Shown here piece after piece: positions 20,831 through 33,117 of a stretch of 64,000 bases of DNA. The notes under the pieces were generated by a model that saw nothing but the letters and a program-made list of their open reading frames with translations, was not told where the DNA came from and made no database searches. A program made the translations under genes and the position numbers. Source of the DNA: Immersiella caudata (lineage: Eukaryota; Ascomycota; Sordariomycetes; Sordariales; Lasiosphaeriaceae); the NCBI GenBank assembly GCA_030512335.1, contig JAULSU010000007.1, positions 1,550,001-1,614,000 on the forward strand, written 5' to 3'. Position 1 is the stretch's first letter; every line of letters begins with the position of its first letter.

Positions 20831-21917
20831 CTTCTCGTCCTTGACCGCATCAATGAGCCTGCTAATGACAAGCACTTCCTTCACAGGGACGTGGCTGGCT
20901 ATTTCCCCTCTTGGTGCCCAGTTACAAGGCGGGGAGGTCTTGTTACGCTGGGTGAGTTGCTGCGACTACCAGGCTCACCCACCCGTCATGGCTCCCTCGA
21001 TTGATGGCATTCACTTTGTGTCGCCAATCCACCCAACTCTCAACGCCATCCGGGCTGAAGTGAGTAAGGATGCGGCGTTGGAAGGTCAGGACGTCAACGT
21101 CGATTTTGTTTGGGGGCCCCATCTGATTTGGAAGAGAGGGTACTGGCAGACACGGGGACGGCGAGGAGGTTGGGTTAATGATAGCCTATACGTGCGTTAG
21201 GTAATCATAAACACCGCATCTTCTTGGTATTTCTGCTTTATTAGTCGCAGCTGCATTCAACTGGTCTTGTGTCCCGTCCCTTGGCTTGAGGTTCGTGGCT
21301 TCGCTAGGTGTGAACAACCTTGGAGGCGGTATTGTAGTTAGCAAAACACAAAACCCCTCTTTAACAGGTTCTGTCTAAAGTGATATAGCTTAATACCCTC
21401 TGGTTTGTCTTTCAGGTCGTTTAGGAAGCACTGCCTTCTTTGACAGCGCTGCAAGGGAAAAAAAGGGGGATAGACGGCCTGATAGTTCAAAGGCTCTTGT
21501 GGTTGGGTTAAACTGAACCAACACTGCCAAACAAATGTCAAAGGTGTTGAAAGCAAGTAACCTGACTACCTTCCTAAACCGAGGGCGATGTATGTTTGTT
21601 CCAATGCTCCTTACCTACAGTGTTTGTTTATTCATGGCTGCAAGCTCATGACAAGTCGCGAATGAAAGAGGGGCGATGTGTCAAAACAAAACCTAAATAT
21701 GTTTGGATTGGTTGGATTGTACCGTCCGTGTCTAGAATCATGTCAAAGATTGGCAATCCCAAAATGGATCCCCATGACTTGATAAGGGAGACCAACCTCT
21801 CATCGAAGCGGTCTTGCTATCAGAGCATGATCGCCGACGACATCATCAAAACCCATATCCATGGCCCGTCCCCCACGCTTGCAAGGAACAAGGAACAAAA
21901 ACAATCGCCAACAACGA
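20831..21917. other. spacer, possibly tail of the relic
   Basis: Open frames continue to about 21200 on the plus strand but show no clear domain beyond the relic. From 21200 to 21917 nothing coding is supported. This end is also the 3' flank of the CFEM receptor gene on the minus strand. Confidence 0.45.
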
Positions 21918-23641
21918 TTACTTTCTTTCTTCCTTCACCTCTAATTCGTGCGTCACCACCAGACCGGTGACGCTGGCGCTCCCTGACACGCTCCCCTCAT
22001 CATTCGATCCGTCCTCGGAATGCTTCTTCTTCGAGGACCCAATAAGATCTCTAGTCCTCCCCCCAGCAGTGATGATCGTCTTGTTTCCGGTTGTCCGGCG
22101 CTCGGTGTCATCGCCGGTCTCCAACTCGTACGTGTTTGCGGAGCCTAGGAAGCGTGGAAGAAGACGACGGAACAGAAGGCGGAAGCTGGGAAGGCACGGG
22201 CAGATGACGCCCACGTCGAGTTCGATGCAGGACCAAAGGGTAATTCCGGCGGTGTCCACTGCGCAGTATTAGTATGATGGGATGTAATCAGGAGTTCGGG
22301 GCACGGACTGGTTGGATTGTGTGTGTCTGTGAATTCGTTGATCGTTTTGAGGCGAATGAAACTGACGATCATGATGCTGGAAGCTACGTTAGTCGCTTCG
22401 TGTTTGATGAACTTGAGTGGAAAGAGCACATACGCGGCGCCGACGCTAAACATGACTCCTCCCATGACCTTTTGCCTCCAATGCAAGTTGAGCGCAAGGA
22501 GTTGGGGGAACGGCAAGACCAGCAGCCAGATGTCGAATGCAATACCGGTGGTGGCGGCAACCCATGTGAGCGCGTTGGTGTTTCCGCAGTGTCCCGTACC
22601 GGTGCCGTCCCACGCTGTCCATGACTCGTGGATTGGGTTGCAACGAAAGATGACGGCCATGAGGAAGCTGAAGTTGTATACACCATTGAAGGCCATTGTC
22701 CATTTCAGGATCGTGGAGAGCTTGCTCGTGGGGCTCGGCGGGAAGACTCGGAGGTAGAAGAGAATGATGGACGCGCGAATGAAGAAGCGAGTGATGGTGT
22801 AGAAGAGCATGTTGATGAAGAAGCTCTGGCTAGGTGTCAGCTACTCATCTGATGGGAAAACTTGGATGGTACACACCCTGTTGAGGTCGGTAAGATGGTC
22901 CTGGTTGGCCATCCAAACGTCCTTACCCAAGCCCCATTTTACGGCTGCATGTTTGGTCAGTGGCCAAGTCTAGTTGCGCCAAAGGAGAACTCACAGATAA
23001 GGACCAGGACTGTCGAGGCAATGCAGCCTCCCTGTGGCATGTCAGTCTCGAGCACTATACAGCCGTGCTGTAAAGCTGCGCACCATTGCGAGAAAGTTGA
23101 CCACATCATCCCACCAAAAGTACGCCTGCGTCAAAATACGCGCTAGGATTCTCAGCCCGACTGCGATACCGGCAAGCGAGATAAATATGAGCAGGGCGGG
23201 CTTGAGGCTGTTGTTTTCTCGGACTGGATCGTGGCGCAAACGGGAAATACGGCCCTTTGCGTCTGTGCGAAGACGGTCAGCGATGTTCAGTGTTGCGCTC
23301 CGGATATATCTCACTCAGCATGTCCCTGATGGGACACTCAAGCTGTACACACCGGACGCTGTCAACTCTAATGGCTTGACTCGGGCAAAGGCAGGCAACA
23401 TCGCGCAGGGAGCACCCGGAAAAGGGGGCGTAGCGATAATAGCAGCTGAGCTGTCGTCAAGATACGGTCTGGTCAGTTTCTGTTCAGTGGAAACCGAGGG
23501 CGTCCGACTCACCGAACATTGTGGTAGAAGGTCTAAAACCTCGTCGAACGAGAGGTTATTTTTAGGGTAAGCCGCCGTCACCACGCTGGAAAGAGCGGCA
23601 AGAAACAAGCACACGAAGCCGACGTTCCTGAGGAAACCCAT
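21918..23641 (-). CDS. CFEM-domain seven-TM receptor (PTH11-like)
   Basis: Putative plasma-membrane sensor of the fungal PTH11-like GPCR group, whose members act in host or surface sensing. Eight exons: 23641-23513, 23450-23315, 23262-23084, 23031-22995, 22944-22877, 22825-22434, 22376-22309 and 22258-21918 (449 aa). A signal peptide (about residues 1-24) leads into a CFEM domain: LLPQCS, LSC, SGCSLRDVACLCPSQA, RCVQLECP. Seven TM segments follow, including LKPALLIFISLAGIAVGLRI, the WWDD motif after TM1, and IELDVGVICPCLPSFRLLFR near the end. The tail is polar and lacks TM. The phases of all seven introns agree, and several have CTAAC or TAATA branch sites. The start is the ATG before the signal peptide. 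The frame looks intact. Confidence 0.88.
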
Positions 23642-25642
23642 GGCGCGGAGGATGGCTGGCTGGCCCGGTCACGCCCAAGTCGCGTGGCCGCGCAGTCGGG
23701 GGAAGAGAGGGGATATGACAAGGGAAGCAAAATCAGGGGAAGTGGGACTTCACAAACATGAATCGTGCGAGTGGTGGAGAGTCCCATCTTCAAGCATCCA
23801 GTTGGAATCCATGCTGCGGGGAGCCCGCTGCAGAGCCAGGGATGCGTCTCCATGACTTCCACGATCCCGGTAGCGATGCGACCGAACTGCGGGCAGAGGC
23901 AGTGGGTCGGCAAGAGTCCTGAAGATTTGCAGATCGGCCGTGATTCCTCAACAGGGTAGCCTCAATGGCGAGGGTGCTGCTAGTTGGACCCAGTGGCGGC
24001 GGAGTCCTTGTGGGTTGAGTGCAGCCATTCATCAGCTCCTGTTGTGATTATGTGCCCTGGCCAGCCCTGCGGGAGCGTCATCGGTCAGGGGCGAGTTAGG
24101 GAGCCGACCGAGGCTTCGGGTTCCACCCACGTGAAAATCTCGCATGCCTATCGATTGTTGAGAATGGAGCTCCCAAGGCCCAGACCTCGATGTTGCGATG
24201 GTCGGACCTTGAAAACCAGACAAAGGAAGAGACGAAATTGACTGTCTGCAGTTGCTATTCTAGACGTTTTCCTGAAGGAGGGTAGCTTTGCGACTCAGTG
24301 CGACGATGCCATGCTGGGGTCTTGAGGCTCTGCATGCCACATGAGATTTGCCGCGCAACGTCGCTGGCTAGTCGGAAATAAGGAATCCGGTCTGTGCTAT
24401 GGGTCGGGGGCAACCCGCCGTGATTGCGTCTTTGCGTTGTTTCCCCAGATGTCGCGAAGTGGAACGAGGTGTGATTGTTGCCGGGTCGGCAGATGCATGT
24501 CGGAGAAAAGTCTCCTGTTTTGCAGAACTGATGGCGCCTGAGTTCCAGGCTGTGGACATTGATCTGGCTGGGGATGATGGAAAGAGGGTGACGGAGATTT
24601 GGCTGTCGAACGTCACCGAAAAATGGCAGGCACGAATTGGAGATGATCCACTAAGTTCAATTGTTGGGTCCACTTCGTGGTGCGAATGCGATGGAGCTCG
24701 ACGAAAACGTCACCGTCCGGTCCTCATTAGCGGCCGATGCCACAGAGAACATCCCGACCCGGGGAGTTATAATTGTTGATATCTACAATTACTTATCAGA
24801 AGGTGCCCTAACTAAGGTAAAGTAGTGAACCCTCGAGCCTCTTCTCCTGAGCGTTGAAGCTGAACATGAACAGCAGGAACAGTGCTATCTTGGTGCTATG
24901 GGGCCGCCTGGCACTGACCCACCGCCCCAAAAGCAACGGGTCTTCCTGGCAGCTTGGGGGTGAGGTGCTGTCGAGCATTGCACAAAAATTGCAATGCGGG
25001 CTTCTGGAAAGTCGATCGCTGCCTATGTTTGGTGGCGATACCGCCAATGCGGAGACCGCTAGCAAGTCCGATTTGCCCAATACCGTAGTCGGCGATTCAG
25101 ACCGTCGCCGACCTGAGGCTCTGTGGTGCACGTCGAAAATTGCATTGGTTGTTTCCATGCATTGACTGCAGACTTGCTGGAACCGAGCAGTCGGGAAGAA
25201 ATCGCGGTAGTTCGCCGGCAGAATGATCTGGTCCCGCGCGAGCCATGACGCGGCGGTCCCTTGATCGATAAATTGCTGTCGAGATACCCGGCCAGCCGGA
25301 TGCGAGGTCCTGGTTTGAGGCATTGCGGGATCAATATGGCCCCACCCGGAGCGACGGCGTCCTCTCATGGGATACGTGGGAATGGGACAAAACAACGGGC
25401 TGCTCGTTCGCAATAACGTCGATATTATTTTCCAAGAAATCGCAATACGATATTAGCGATGTGACAAAGGTATCTGCATACGCGTCTTGTCTGTGGAGGC
25501 GCATGGGAAACTGGATATAAAGACTGTTGACAAAACACTTCATGTTGCCATTCGGTTCTGAGAAGACGCCAATTCTTTTTTGCAAATCGTGTTTGTAGGC
25601 TTCAAATTTCCTGCCTCTTTGTTCGTCGCTTAACAAGACACA
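23642..25642. other. 2-kb spacer with possible HET-like N-terminal fragment
   Basis: No complete gene is seen. On the minus strand, 25334 to 24808 is open and reads QQFIDQGTAASWLARDQIIL, then VCSQCMETTNAIFDVHH, and about 45 residues later SPHCNFCAML. Paired CxxC elements spaced like this occur at the N-termini of HET proteins, so this could be a small HET relic. It has no HET core behind it and the call is weak. The right end holds the promoter of the secreted hydrolase. Confidence 0.3.
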
Positions 25643-26642
25643 ATGAAGACCATCACTTTCGCAAGTTTGTCCGCTTGCGCCATCGCTGTAAGTTGATGAC
25701 CCCTGAGTATCGCAGCTTTTAGCTCCCCCGTTAACCTTCTCATAAACAGGCGGGCACCGGACCCTACTCGGCGGCATGTCAACACAAGCTACCTTATCTA
25801 TCCAACCAACATGAACTAACCTCTCTAGTCCTGGACCACTGACCCAACCCTCCCCAGCCATGTCATCTACGCCCCAACCAACCCACCCGCCACTCTTAAA
25901 CTGCCTGTCCTCGTCTGGGGCCAAACAGGCTGCACGTACAACGGCCGAGTCTTCGACGCCTTCCTCACCGAAGTTGCCTCCCACGGCATCCTCATTCTCT
26001 CCAATGGCACCCCCAACGGCGCTAGCAACCCCAACGGAATCGCCGAGACCCAAAATCCCAACACCACCCTCCACCGGACCGCCATGGACTGGGTCACCAA
26101 GAACGCGGGGACAGGCAAATATGCCGGCGTCGACGCCTCGAGGCTGGCCGTGGCGGGACAGAGTTGCGGCGGCATGCAAGCTTTGTTTGTGTCACCCGAC
26201 CCGCGGGTGACAGCGATCGGGATATTCAACTCGGGAGTAATCAACGCGGCGGATCCGTTGCCGTCAAAGACGACGAAGCCCATCTTTTACTTTTTGGGAG
26301 GGCCGACGGATATTGCTTATACGAATGTACGCACTTCTTTGGGCCCCTGAGTGCGATGGATGAGTGGCTGACGGGATACAGGGCGAGCGAGACTACACAG
26401 TTCTACCGGCGAGCACGCCAAAGTGGAAGGGAAATTTGGCTGTTGGACACATGGGAACGTTCTCGCAGGCGAACGGAGGCAAGTTTGGGGTTGCGGGTTC
26501 GAACTGGGCAAAGTGGTTGTTGAGAGGTAATGTGACGGCTGCGGCGTACTTTACTGGCAGCGGGCCGGGAACTGCACAGGGCGATGGGTGGGCGACTGTG
26601 AGCCAGACTTTGGATGGCATCAAGGTGGCGAGCCTTGACTGA
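25643..26642 (+). CDS. secreted alpha/beta-hydrolase with Ser-Asp-His triad
   Basis: Small secreted serine hydrolase, probably an esterase of the dienelactone-hydrolase/chlorophyllase-like type found in fungal secretomes. Exons 25643-25687, 25750-25773, 25829-26326 and 26382-26642 give 275 aa. The signal peptide is MKTITFASLSACAIA plus a few residues. The catalytic Ser is about residue 135 in GQSCGGMQA, the Asp about 184 in GPTDIAY and the His about 212 in VGHMGTF, so the triad is complete. The oxyanion region is VLVWGQTGC. The second intron (25774-25828) starts with GC (GCATGT), not GT; the only GT nearby gives an immediate stop. The 24-nt second exon is very small but encodes the family's GPY motif. 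Stop at 26640-26642; the next gene is convergent. Confidence 0.9.
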
Positions 26643-26905
26643 TGCACATATCCAGCAGGATAAAGCGGATGGTGGATGCATTTGCAAAAAAGTTTGAGCA
26701 GTGTTTGTGGGAGACGAATATCGTGGACAGAAAGAACTTGCATTGTTGACCGTCCTGATACCCCTTTTCCACCAACTAAAACCGCACACTTCCCAGCGTG
26801 ACTCAGCTCGACCGCCACTTTGCCAACGTCTTGCAAACAACATCACTCGGATTCCCATTAAAGTAAACCCCCCAATTCATCAACCCTGCACCGAGTTAGC
26901 TCCCT

Positions 26906-27271
26906 TCACTTAATTAACCCCTCAATGGACACAAACTTACCCCTAGTCTCAGGTCCGTACCTCCCGTCCACCTGCGCCCCAACTCTCCCCTGCACAACCC
27001 TCACCGCCGTCCTGGTCTTGGGTCCAAAGTCTCCATCCACAGAAAGCTTGGCGTCAAGGTAGCGCCCGTAGCACAGGTTGATCTGCTCCTGCAGGGCCTT
27101 GACGCCGTTGTTGTTGTTGTCGATGCCGAGCTCGCATTCGATCGAGTTGCCGCGGAAGGGCATATAGATGGCGGTTGAGCCGGGCTTATAGTGGTCTGCG
27201 CGGGTGCAGTCGGGTTGGGCGGCGGCGGCGAGGATGAGGAGAGGAGCGAGGATGAGAGTGGAGAGATGCAT
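26906..27271 (-). CDS. small secreted peptidoglycan-binding-like protein
   Basis: Single-exon gene for 121 aa. A signal peptide (MHLSTLILAPLLILAAAA) is followed by a PG_binding_1-type fold: VKALQEQINLCY, then LSVDGDFGPKTRTAVRVVQG, then VDGRYGPETRGKF. The D-G-x-(F/Y)-G-P-x-T-R pattern is the hallmark of the helical peptidoglycan-binding domain. There is no catalytic domain, so the protein would only bind. Secreted proteins of this type in fungi may bind bacterial wall fragments or act as effectors; that is inference. It is convergent with the secreted hydrolase, 263 bp apart. Confidence 0.85.
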   Translation of the reverse strand: MHLSTLILAPLLILAAAAQPDCTRADHYKPGSTAIYMPFRGNSIECELGIDNNNNGVKALQEQINLCYGRYLDAKLSVDGDFGPKTRTAVRVVQGRVGAQVDGRYGPETRGKFVSIEGLIK

Positions 27272-27824
27272 TTTCGGTGTTGTGGATTGGCAGTGCTAGC
27301 AGGCTGGACTGTTGAGATGTGTTGGTTTGGCGAGGTTGAATCTGAGAGGATGGAGAGAGGGAGAGGGTGCTTATGTACTTTGTTGTTGAGCTTTGATTTT
27401 GTAATAATCACATCCCTTCTTCCACCGTCACAGCGTCGGGGTGATTACGCCCGACTCATTCCAACCCTTCGCCCAACACAACGCTATCCTGAAGCCGAAT
27501 AAAGCTCCCAATCGCGAAATGTGATGCAGAAATACTCAGCCACTCCATCGCGGTTAACCGTTGCAGGTGGCTTGAAGGACGTACTGCAGCAATATTCGCA
27601 GCGTGCCACCGAACCGGCCCGAGGGGGTGCTGTCGAGCCGTCATTGGCGGAACCACCCTCCTTCGCTTCAGCTTTCTATGGTATGTTGCAACCCCGATCC
27701 CGATCTTTAGCCTATTATTAGTGCGACCTTCTGTTATTGGAACCGACCCCAGGTTTTCAGAGGCCAGACCCGGACCCGTGGTGGTGGCTGTACCGCAGAC
27801 TTCCGTGGTAAGTGGCCGGCTGTG
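27272..27824. other. intergenic, no gene seen
   Basis: Promoter side of the peptidoglycan-binding-like gene and 3' flank of the HET gene. No conserved frame or repeat was noticed. Confidence 0.55.
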
Positions 27825-29814
27825 TCAAAACAACACAATCTTCTTCGACCTCAAGTTCACCCCCTGCTCCACCGGACCGCGCATCAATCCATGAAAATAA
27901 CAGTCCCCAACCATCCGGTATCCATGCATCTCGAATCTCCTGATGATAAACGGGAGCAGGTTCCCCTCAAGATAGCACACAAAGTCACCCGGCCGAGCCG
28001 CCAATGGCACCCAGCCAATGTATCCCTTTTTGGTTGCGCAGAACTTGCGCCCCGCAATGTATGTCTGGAATGCCGTCTCAAAAGGCATTCCCACCCTCGA
28101 CTGGAGTACCAGCCGCATGTTGAGGCCTATGAGTTGCTGTTGCGTATCCTCTCCTTGCGGCTTCTCCATTATCGCTGCTATCTCCCTCGACGTGCCGAAG
28201 CTGGATGCCCAGTGCTCATAAGCGTCCTTTAGCTCAGGCGCCGCTCTTCGGCCCCGGTGTTCCGAGTCCGTGTCGAAAATGAGGGCACGCCAGTAAGCCT
28301 CGAAAAGCCGCTCTCCAGTTGGGGCGTAGGGATCTCGTGGCGCCGAGCGCTGGGCGAGGTCCCAGCAGCTGTCCTCCCAGCCCTCCATTTCTTGCATGTG
28401 CTTGGCCATGGTGAGCGGATCCGTCAGAAAGATCGAGGATGTCATGTAAGGGATTTTATCGACAGTTTCGGCGATCTGGTCGAGGAGAACGGCCTCGAGT
28501 TTGATTCTCTGAGCCCATGCCATGTGTCAGCGTTTGTGAAGGAAAAGCAAAAACAGGAAACCAACTTACGCCGCCAGGGATGATCCTCCGGTTGACAACT
28601 GGGTTCGCCATTAACATGTGCTCTTCGTAAGAGTACCAAGTAGCGGCAAGACTCCCTTGGAACATGCCCTCACCAGTCCAGTCCGGCACCCAAGAGGGAA
28701 GCGAATCAGAGTGTCCAGTCGCCTCGACGTATGAAAACAACAACGAGTCTCGTCTCCGATATTTGGTCAGAAACCAAGCTGCCAACTCCGTCTGCACCTC
28801 ATCCAGCGACTTGTCATAGTCCACAAACGTCTCAACAAAGTCGCGATTCATGTCCCCCGCGAGCCCAACAACAGCAAAGATCTTATCCCTCGGGTCCGTC
28901 GCGTGGAAACCCCTCGTGTTGTTCAACAACTCCAAAACCGACAACCATCCGGCTTCCGCCAACGTGAACCTCAGAAACCAAAGAATCTTGACCGACGGAG
29001 CCACCGCCATCGACTTGACCATAGCCTGCGACACTCGCTCCCCGCCGCCACTCTCCAGGCCCTTGATTCTCCGCTCCACGATGACCTTCGAACTCACCCC
29101 CACCACGTCATAAACAGAGCGATACCGCTCACACGCCCCCGCAAATTGCAACACCACCTCCCCTTCCACGGTCCACTCCCCAAGCAGAAAGGTTACCGCC
29201 CTGGCCGCCAACACCTCTTGCACAATCCAAATCCGATAAAAATACGGCCTGTACAAAATCCCCGCAAGGCCCTTCCACGCTGGGTCTTCCAATCCCGGCA
29301 GACCCAGCGCTTCCAGCACTGAGAAGTCTTTATCAAGCTCATCTGGTCGGGAGCGACGACACCTCTCGTAGACCTTGCGCAAAAGAGCAAGGCCGGCTTC
29401 ATCACCAGGCACCGCCACGCCCAGCCAGACCCGAACGTGCTCAGCGCGCTCGTAAATCTGTCGCATCATGCGAACCTGGACCGACTTTTCGAGGTTGCTG
29501 GACTGATTGATGCAAATAGCGTCGATCCAGAGGGGAAGGGATTGGCCGTTGCGACGCAGCTGACAGAGCGCATGAAAGAGGGATTTGGTGATGTGGAGGC
29601 GGGAGTTGTTGCAGGTGATGAGGTGGCATTTTCGCGGGTTACCCCAGGCGTAGGAGAGGGCTTCGTAGGGCGGGAGAGAGGAGAGGGTGTGCGTGGTGAG
29701 GGTGCAGCGGAGGGTTGCGGTGCCAGGGTGGAGGCGGAGGAGGCGGATCGAGTGCGAGGGGAGGGGAGGGCCGTAGGTGAATGCGTCGTGGTAAATTGGT
29801 ATAGCCGTTGTCAT
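27825..29814 (-). CDS. HET-domain protein, intact
   Basis: Heterokaryon-incompatibility-type protein; members of this family control non-self recognition and cell death in filamentous ascomycetes. Exons 29814-28570 and 28508-27825 give 642 aa. The HET core lies in the first quarter: YEALSYAWG (about residues 50-58), LWIDAICINQ (about 95-104), RVWLG and YFYRIWIVQEV. A long C-terminal part has TDPRDKIFAVVGLAGD, typical of this subfamily, and ends in VNLRSKKIVLF. The intron (GTAAGT donor, 61 nt) keeps phase 0. ATG 29814 is the first ATG near the core, and the frame is open upstream only through a non-ATG stretch. In contrast to the HET relic at 15-17 kb, the Trp of YAWG and all core motifs are present. 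No NACHT or STAND partner gene is adjacent. Confidence 0.9.
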
Positions 29815-30443
29815 TTTTGATGGGGATAGTTTGTGGTGTTTAATGGTTACCTGAGGTGGAGATGCAGTGGTCAATGTGGTGGAGTGGAGAAAGAATGGAA
29901 AAGTGGAGCTGAAGAAAAAGGCCAAGTTAAGAAGGAACAAGCTCCAACCTCAGGCTGCATACCTACCTGCAGTGGCGTGCATGAGCTGAGCCAGACTGAG
30001 CAAGGGGGTGACTTTGGATTCTGACATCAACGCTACGTATCAAAAACGCAAAACACCAAGGCCCCGTGTTCGAAAACAGTGGGTATCAACGTCGCGAATT
30101 TCATTCTGGCCCAGCTCAGCTACCTCTAGTTGCCACGGATCTAAAATGGCCGTGGGTTCACCTCCTCGGCGTTTTCAGTACCCCCTTTGCCAAACCGAAA
30201 CCATAGCGAAAAGTTGGCGGCTAAACGGAGCAGTCTCGTCAAACCACGTCAACAACGCTCCGCAATCCCTCTCGTGGTTTCCCAGGCTAACCCACAATAG
30301 CGCTTGGGCAGGCCAGCCAGAGGTCTGCTGCTCAGGCGACCCGGCGCCAAGGCTAGCGAAGGCACAACATTAGGGTGAAGAACGTTGTTATCTTAAATCT
30401 AGGAGGTAATAATGTCTACTCTCAGATGCTTCATACTCTAAGC
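29815..30443. other. intergenic, no gene seen
   Basis: Promoter of the HET gene on its left, 3' flank of the Clr5 gene on its right. Purine-rich at 29830-29940; otherwise nothing recognisable. Confidence 0.55.
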
Positions 30444-33117
30444 TCAGTCGCATTCGATTTCGAATTCGAAATGATTAGGCTGTGGAAGAAACGTTGCTCT
30501 TTCATAAACATCCATGTTCATGAAATGGCTGGTGCACACCTGTTCGGCCACAGGCATGAAAGGCTCTGACGACTCGGATTGGGAGAGCCACCCACAGCAG
30601 GAGCTGTCATGGTCCCACCTCATCAATCCTTCTTCTACCAGCGGCGTGGCAAAGAGTTCTTTCTCTCTCATCAACCAAGCTCGGAGGGCATCCATGGAGA
30701 AGTTATCCGAGATCCAGGGATCGCTTGGTCGCACCTTGCGGTAGGTCAGCAGCTCGGTTTGGATGGTGGCCCACAGCAGGCTTGATTTGGGGGTCCCTCG
30801 GGGTATACGGAGCCATTCACCATGAATTCCCCCGTCAAATTCGTCATCGAAAGGGCAGGGGTAATAGGGTTGATCAACATCTTCCAAGTCGTCCTCATCT
30901 TCCTCTGGAGCTACCTCTCGGCCCAGATTGGCTTCCTCTTGCCGGGCTGTGAGCAGTATCTCGGCGATGCATTTCCATCCAGACTGGCATGTCGGGGTCC
31001 ATCCAGCAACGATAGCCCCTGGGACGGTTTGTAACAAGTCAGAGGCATCGATGGGATTGTGGTTGCACGTGTCTGTTTCCGCATTTCCGAGGATGGCGTC
31101 GACTGAAACCATGGCGCTGAGGGAAGCACGGGCTCCAAGACGTAAAAGACATACCAGAACGGCCAGCGGCCCAAACAGCGTCTCCCCTGGCATGCCCAAT
31201 TGTGCTAGGTAGAAAGCAACCGCGACTAGTGTGTGAATGGGACCCAGTTTGAGTTCCAACCCACAGTGTCCGCAGCGCCGGGTGAACAGGCCACTTGGGA
31301 AATTGATGTCCGGCCTCAGAGTCGGGACGAAGATGGCGATGATACTATGGCAAACTCCTTGCACCGATGAATGACAGAAGGGGTGCTTCCACTGTGTTGG
31401 AACCCTCGCGTGGCCGCGACGGAAGAGCGATCTGACCAGCGGGGAGTCGGCGTCCCACCTGCCGCAGATGTCTTTTTCCTCGCCTGGATAGCGATTCGGC
31501 GGCTGGAAGGCCTTGCTGACGTGCTCGGGACCTAACGTTGTATGTGATCGTAGAATGCTGACCATCAGCGAGTCCAGTATTGTATGACCCAAGTCATCGA
31601 CGTTGAAACGGGGTTCCGGATTCATTGCCATGACCAACGCCGAGAATGTGGCACAGCAGTTGTTTCCACCGTCGAGAAAGGCGGCCGCCAAATGAAAGGG
31701 GTGGATGCTGACGAAGTCCTCCGTCACCAGATCGTTCTCTTCGATGATATCGAACACGGCGTCGGAGTTCCCCGCCATAATTGCCATTCTCAAGGCATCA
31801 AGTATCAGTGCTTCTGGGTCTTGGCGTAGTGATTGGGAGATTGATTCCGCCGAAATTGGTAGACTCGACTTGGGTGTGGCTGAGAAGGTGTTTTCGAGCA
31901 TTGACTCCTTCATCGAATCTGCAAGTGAAAGATCCATCGGTTGCTGCCACGGGGTCCATGAATTGGGGTTCTGAATGTCGAACATTTGTTCAGATTCCGG
32001 TTCCGGAATGGGGGAATAATTGACTCTTCGGACGTGGATCACCCATTTACAAAGCTGCGTCGGATTGTCACGCTCATGCTCGACAGCCTGGGGTGCGCTG
32101 GTGGACGGCGATGAGCGATGCGCGATGGTTGGTGAAGGAGATACCGAAAATTCTCTGAGGGTAAGGGCAGAGACCAAGTCTGGCGTCCAGTTCTTGGGGC
32201 CTCTGCCCCAATATTTTGCTGTCACGAATGAATGAACATAGAACTCGTGAAAGTAGTTGGTCAGAGTGCTATCACAGATGTTAGTCGGCGAAGCTGTAAG
32301 CAGATGCTGCCTGTTCCTTACACACGGGCCCCTTCCCCGCAACCTGCAAGGAGTTCCTGGAATCTCCCTTGAAGCATCAAGCTCGATCGATCTTGAGCTA
32401 ACTTTCGTTGAACCAACTGCATCGTTGGCGATGGAGGAGGTGAGTTTCTCCCGGGTGTTCTCGCTTCGGGGCTGTGAATGCGCAAATAGCCTAGCGTGGC
32501 TTCGACCCCCTCGAAAGGAGCACCGTGGGCTTTTGCAAGCGCAGCATAGGGGAGATTCCATGATGTGAAGCTGTAAAACGGGATGAGTGAGAGAGAGAAC
32601 CGAGGCCAACATCGAGTCGCAACTTACACGCCTGGAGTGGCGACCTGGACTTCGAAGCGGCGAATTTCATCCTTCAGATGTCTCTTCAGTTGTTTTTTGT
32701 CCAGTTCTTTGCCGTCGCCGAGCATCACGTTCGGCGTCCTCCCATCGTCCCGATCCCGTCGCCCAAGAGCACTGACGATCTCCTTCTTCTCCGTCATCAG
32801 AATTCGCTTACGAATGCCCCATTCTCTAAACCAGCGTCTGTACTGCGTCTCACTGCGACACGCGTCATGGCTGTCAGTCATACGATTCAATTGAGTGGAG
32901 GCGATTGAAGGCTGGGCAACACTGACGCGCCGTGGAAGGAATAATTCTCCTTCATGAAGCTGGCGACCTGGCCGATGGTCATCGACTTTCCGTTGGGGCC
33001 GTATTTTCCCATGTACAGTTGCGTGATGACGGGCTTCAGATGTTTCCAGCGCTCCTCGTATGGAACGTGGATAAATTTGGCGCCATCATCGCACGGAAGA
33101 ACCTCGCTGATGTCCAT
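30444..33117 (-). CDS. Clr5-domain protein
   Basis: Protein with an N-terminal Clr5 domain, a fungal module first seen in a fission-yeast silencing factor and common in uncharacterised filamentous-fungal proteins. Exons 33117-32927, 32852-32628, 32570-32322 and 32268-30444 give 829 aa. The Clr5 part reads YEERWKHLKPVITQLYM, MTIGQVASFMKENYSFHGA, then across the intron ETQYRRWFREWGIRKRI. The three introns are all phase 2 and joining them keeps one frame. The large last exon is helical and includes LILDALRMAIMAGNSDAVFD, an ankyrin-like pattern, and a CGHCGLELKLGPIHTL motif that could bind a metal. It ends in an acidic stretch and a Cys-rich tail. It probably has a nuclear or cytosolic role in recognition or gene control; no direct evidence. 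Confidence 0.82.

Noticed and set aside
21338..21556. 72-codon minus-strand frame with protein-like look
   Set aside because: No start context, no family and no neighbouring exon; too short to support.
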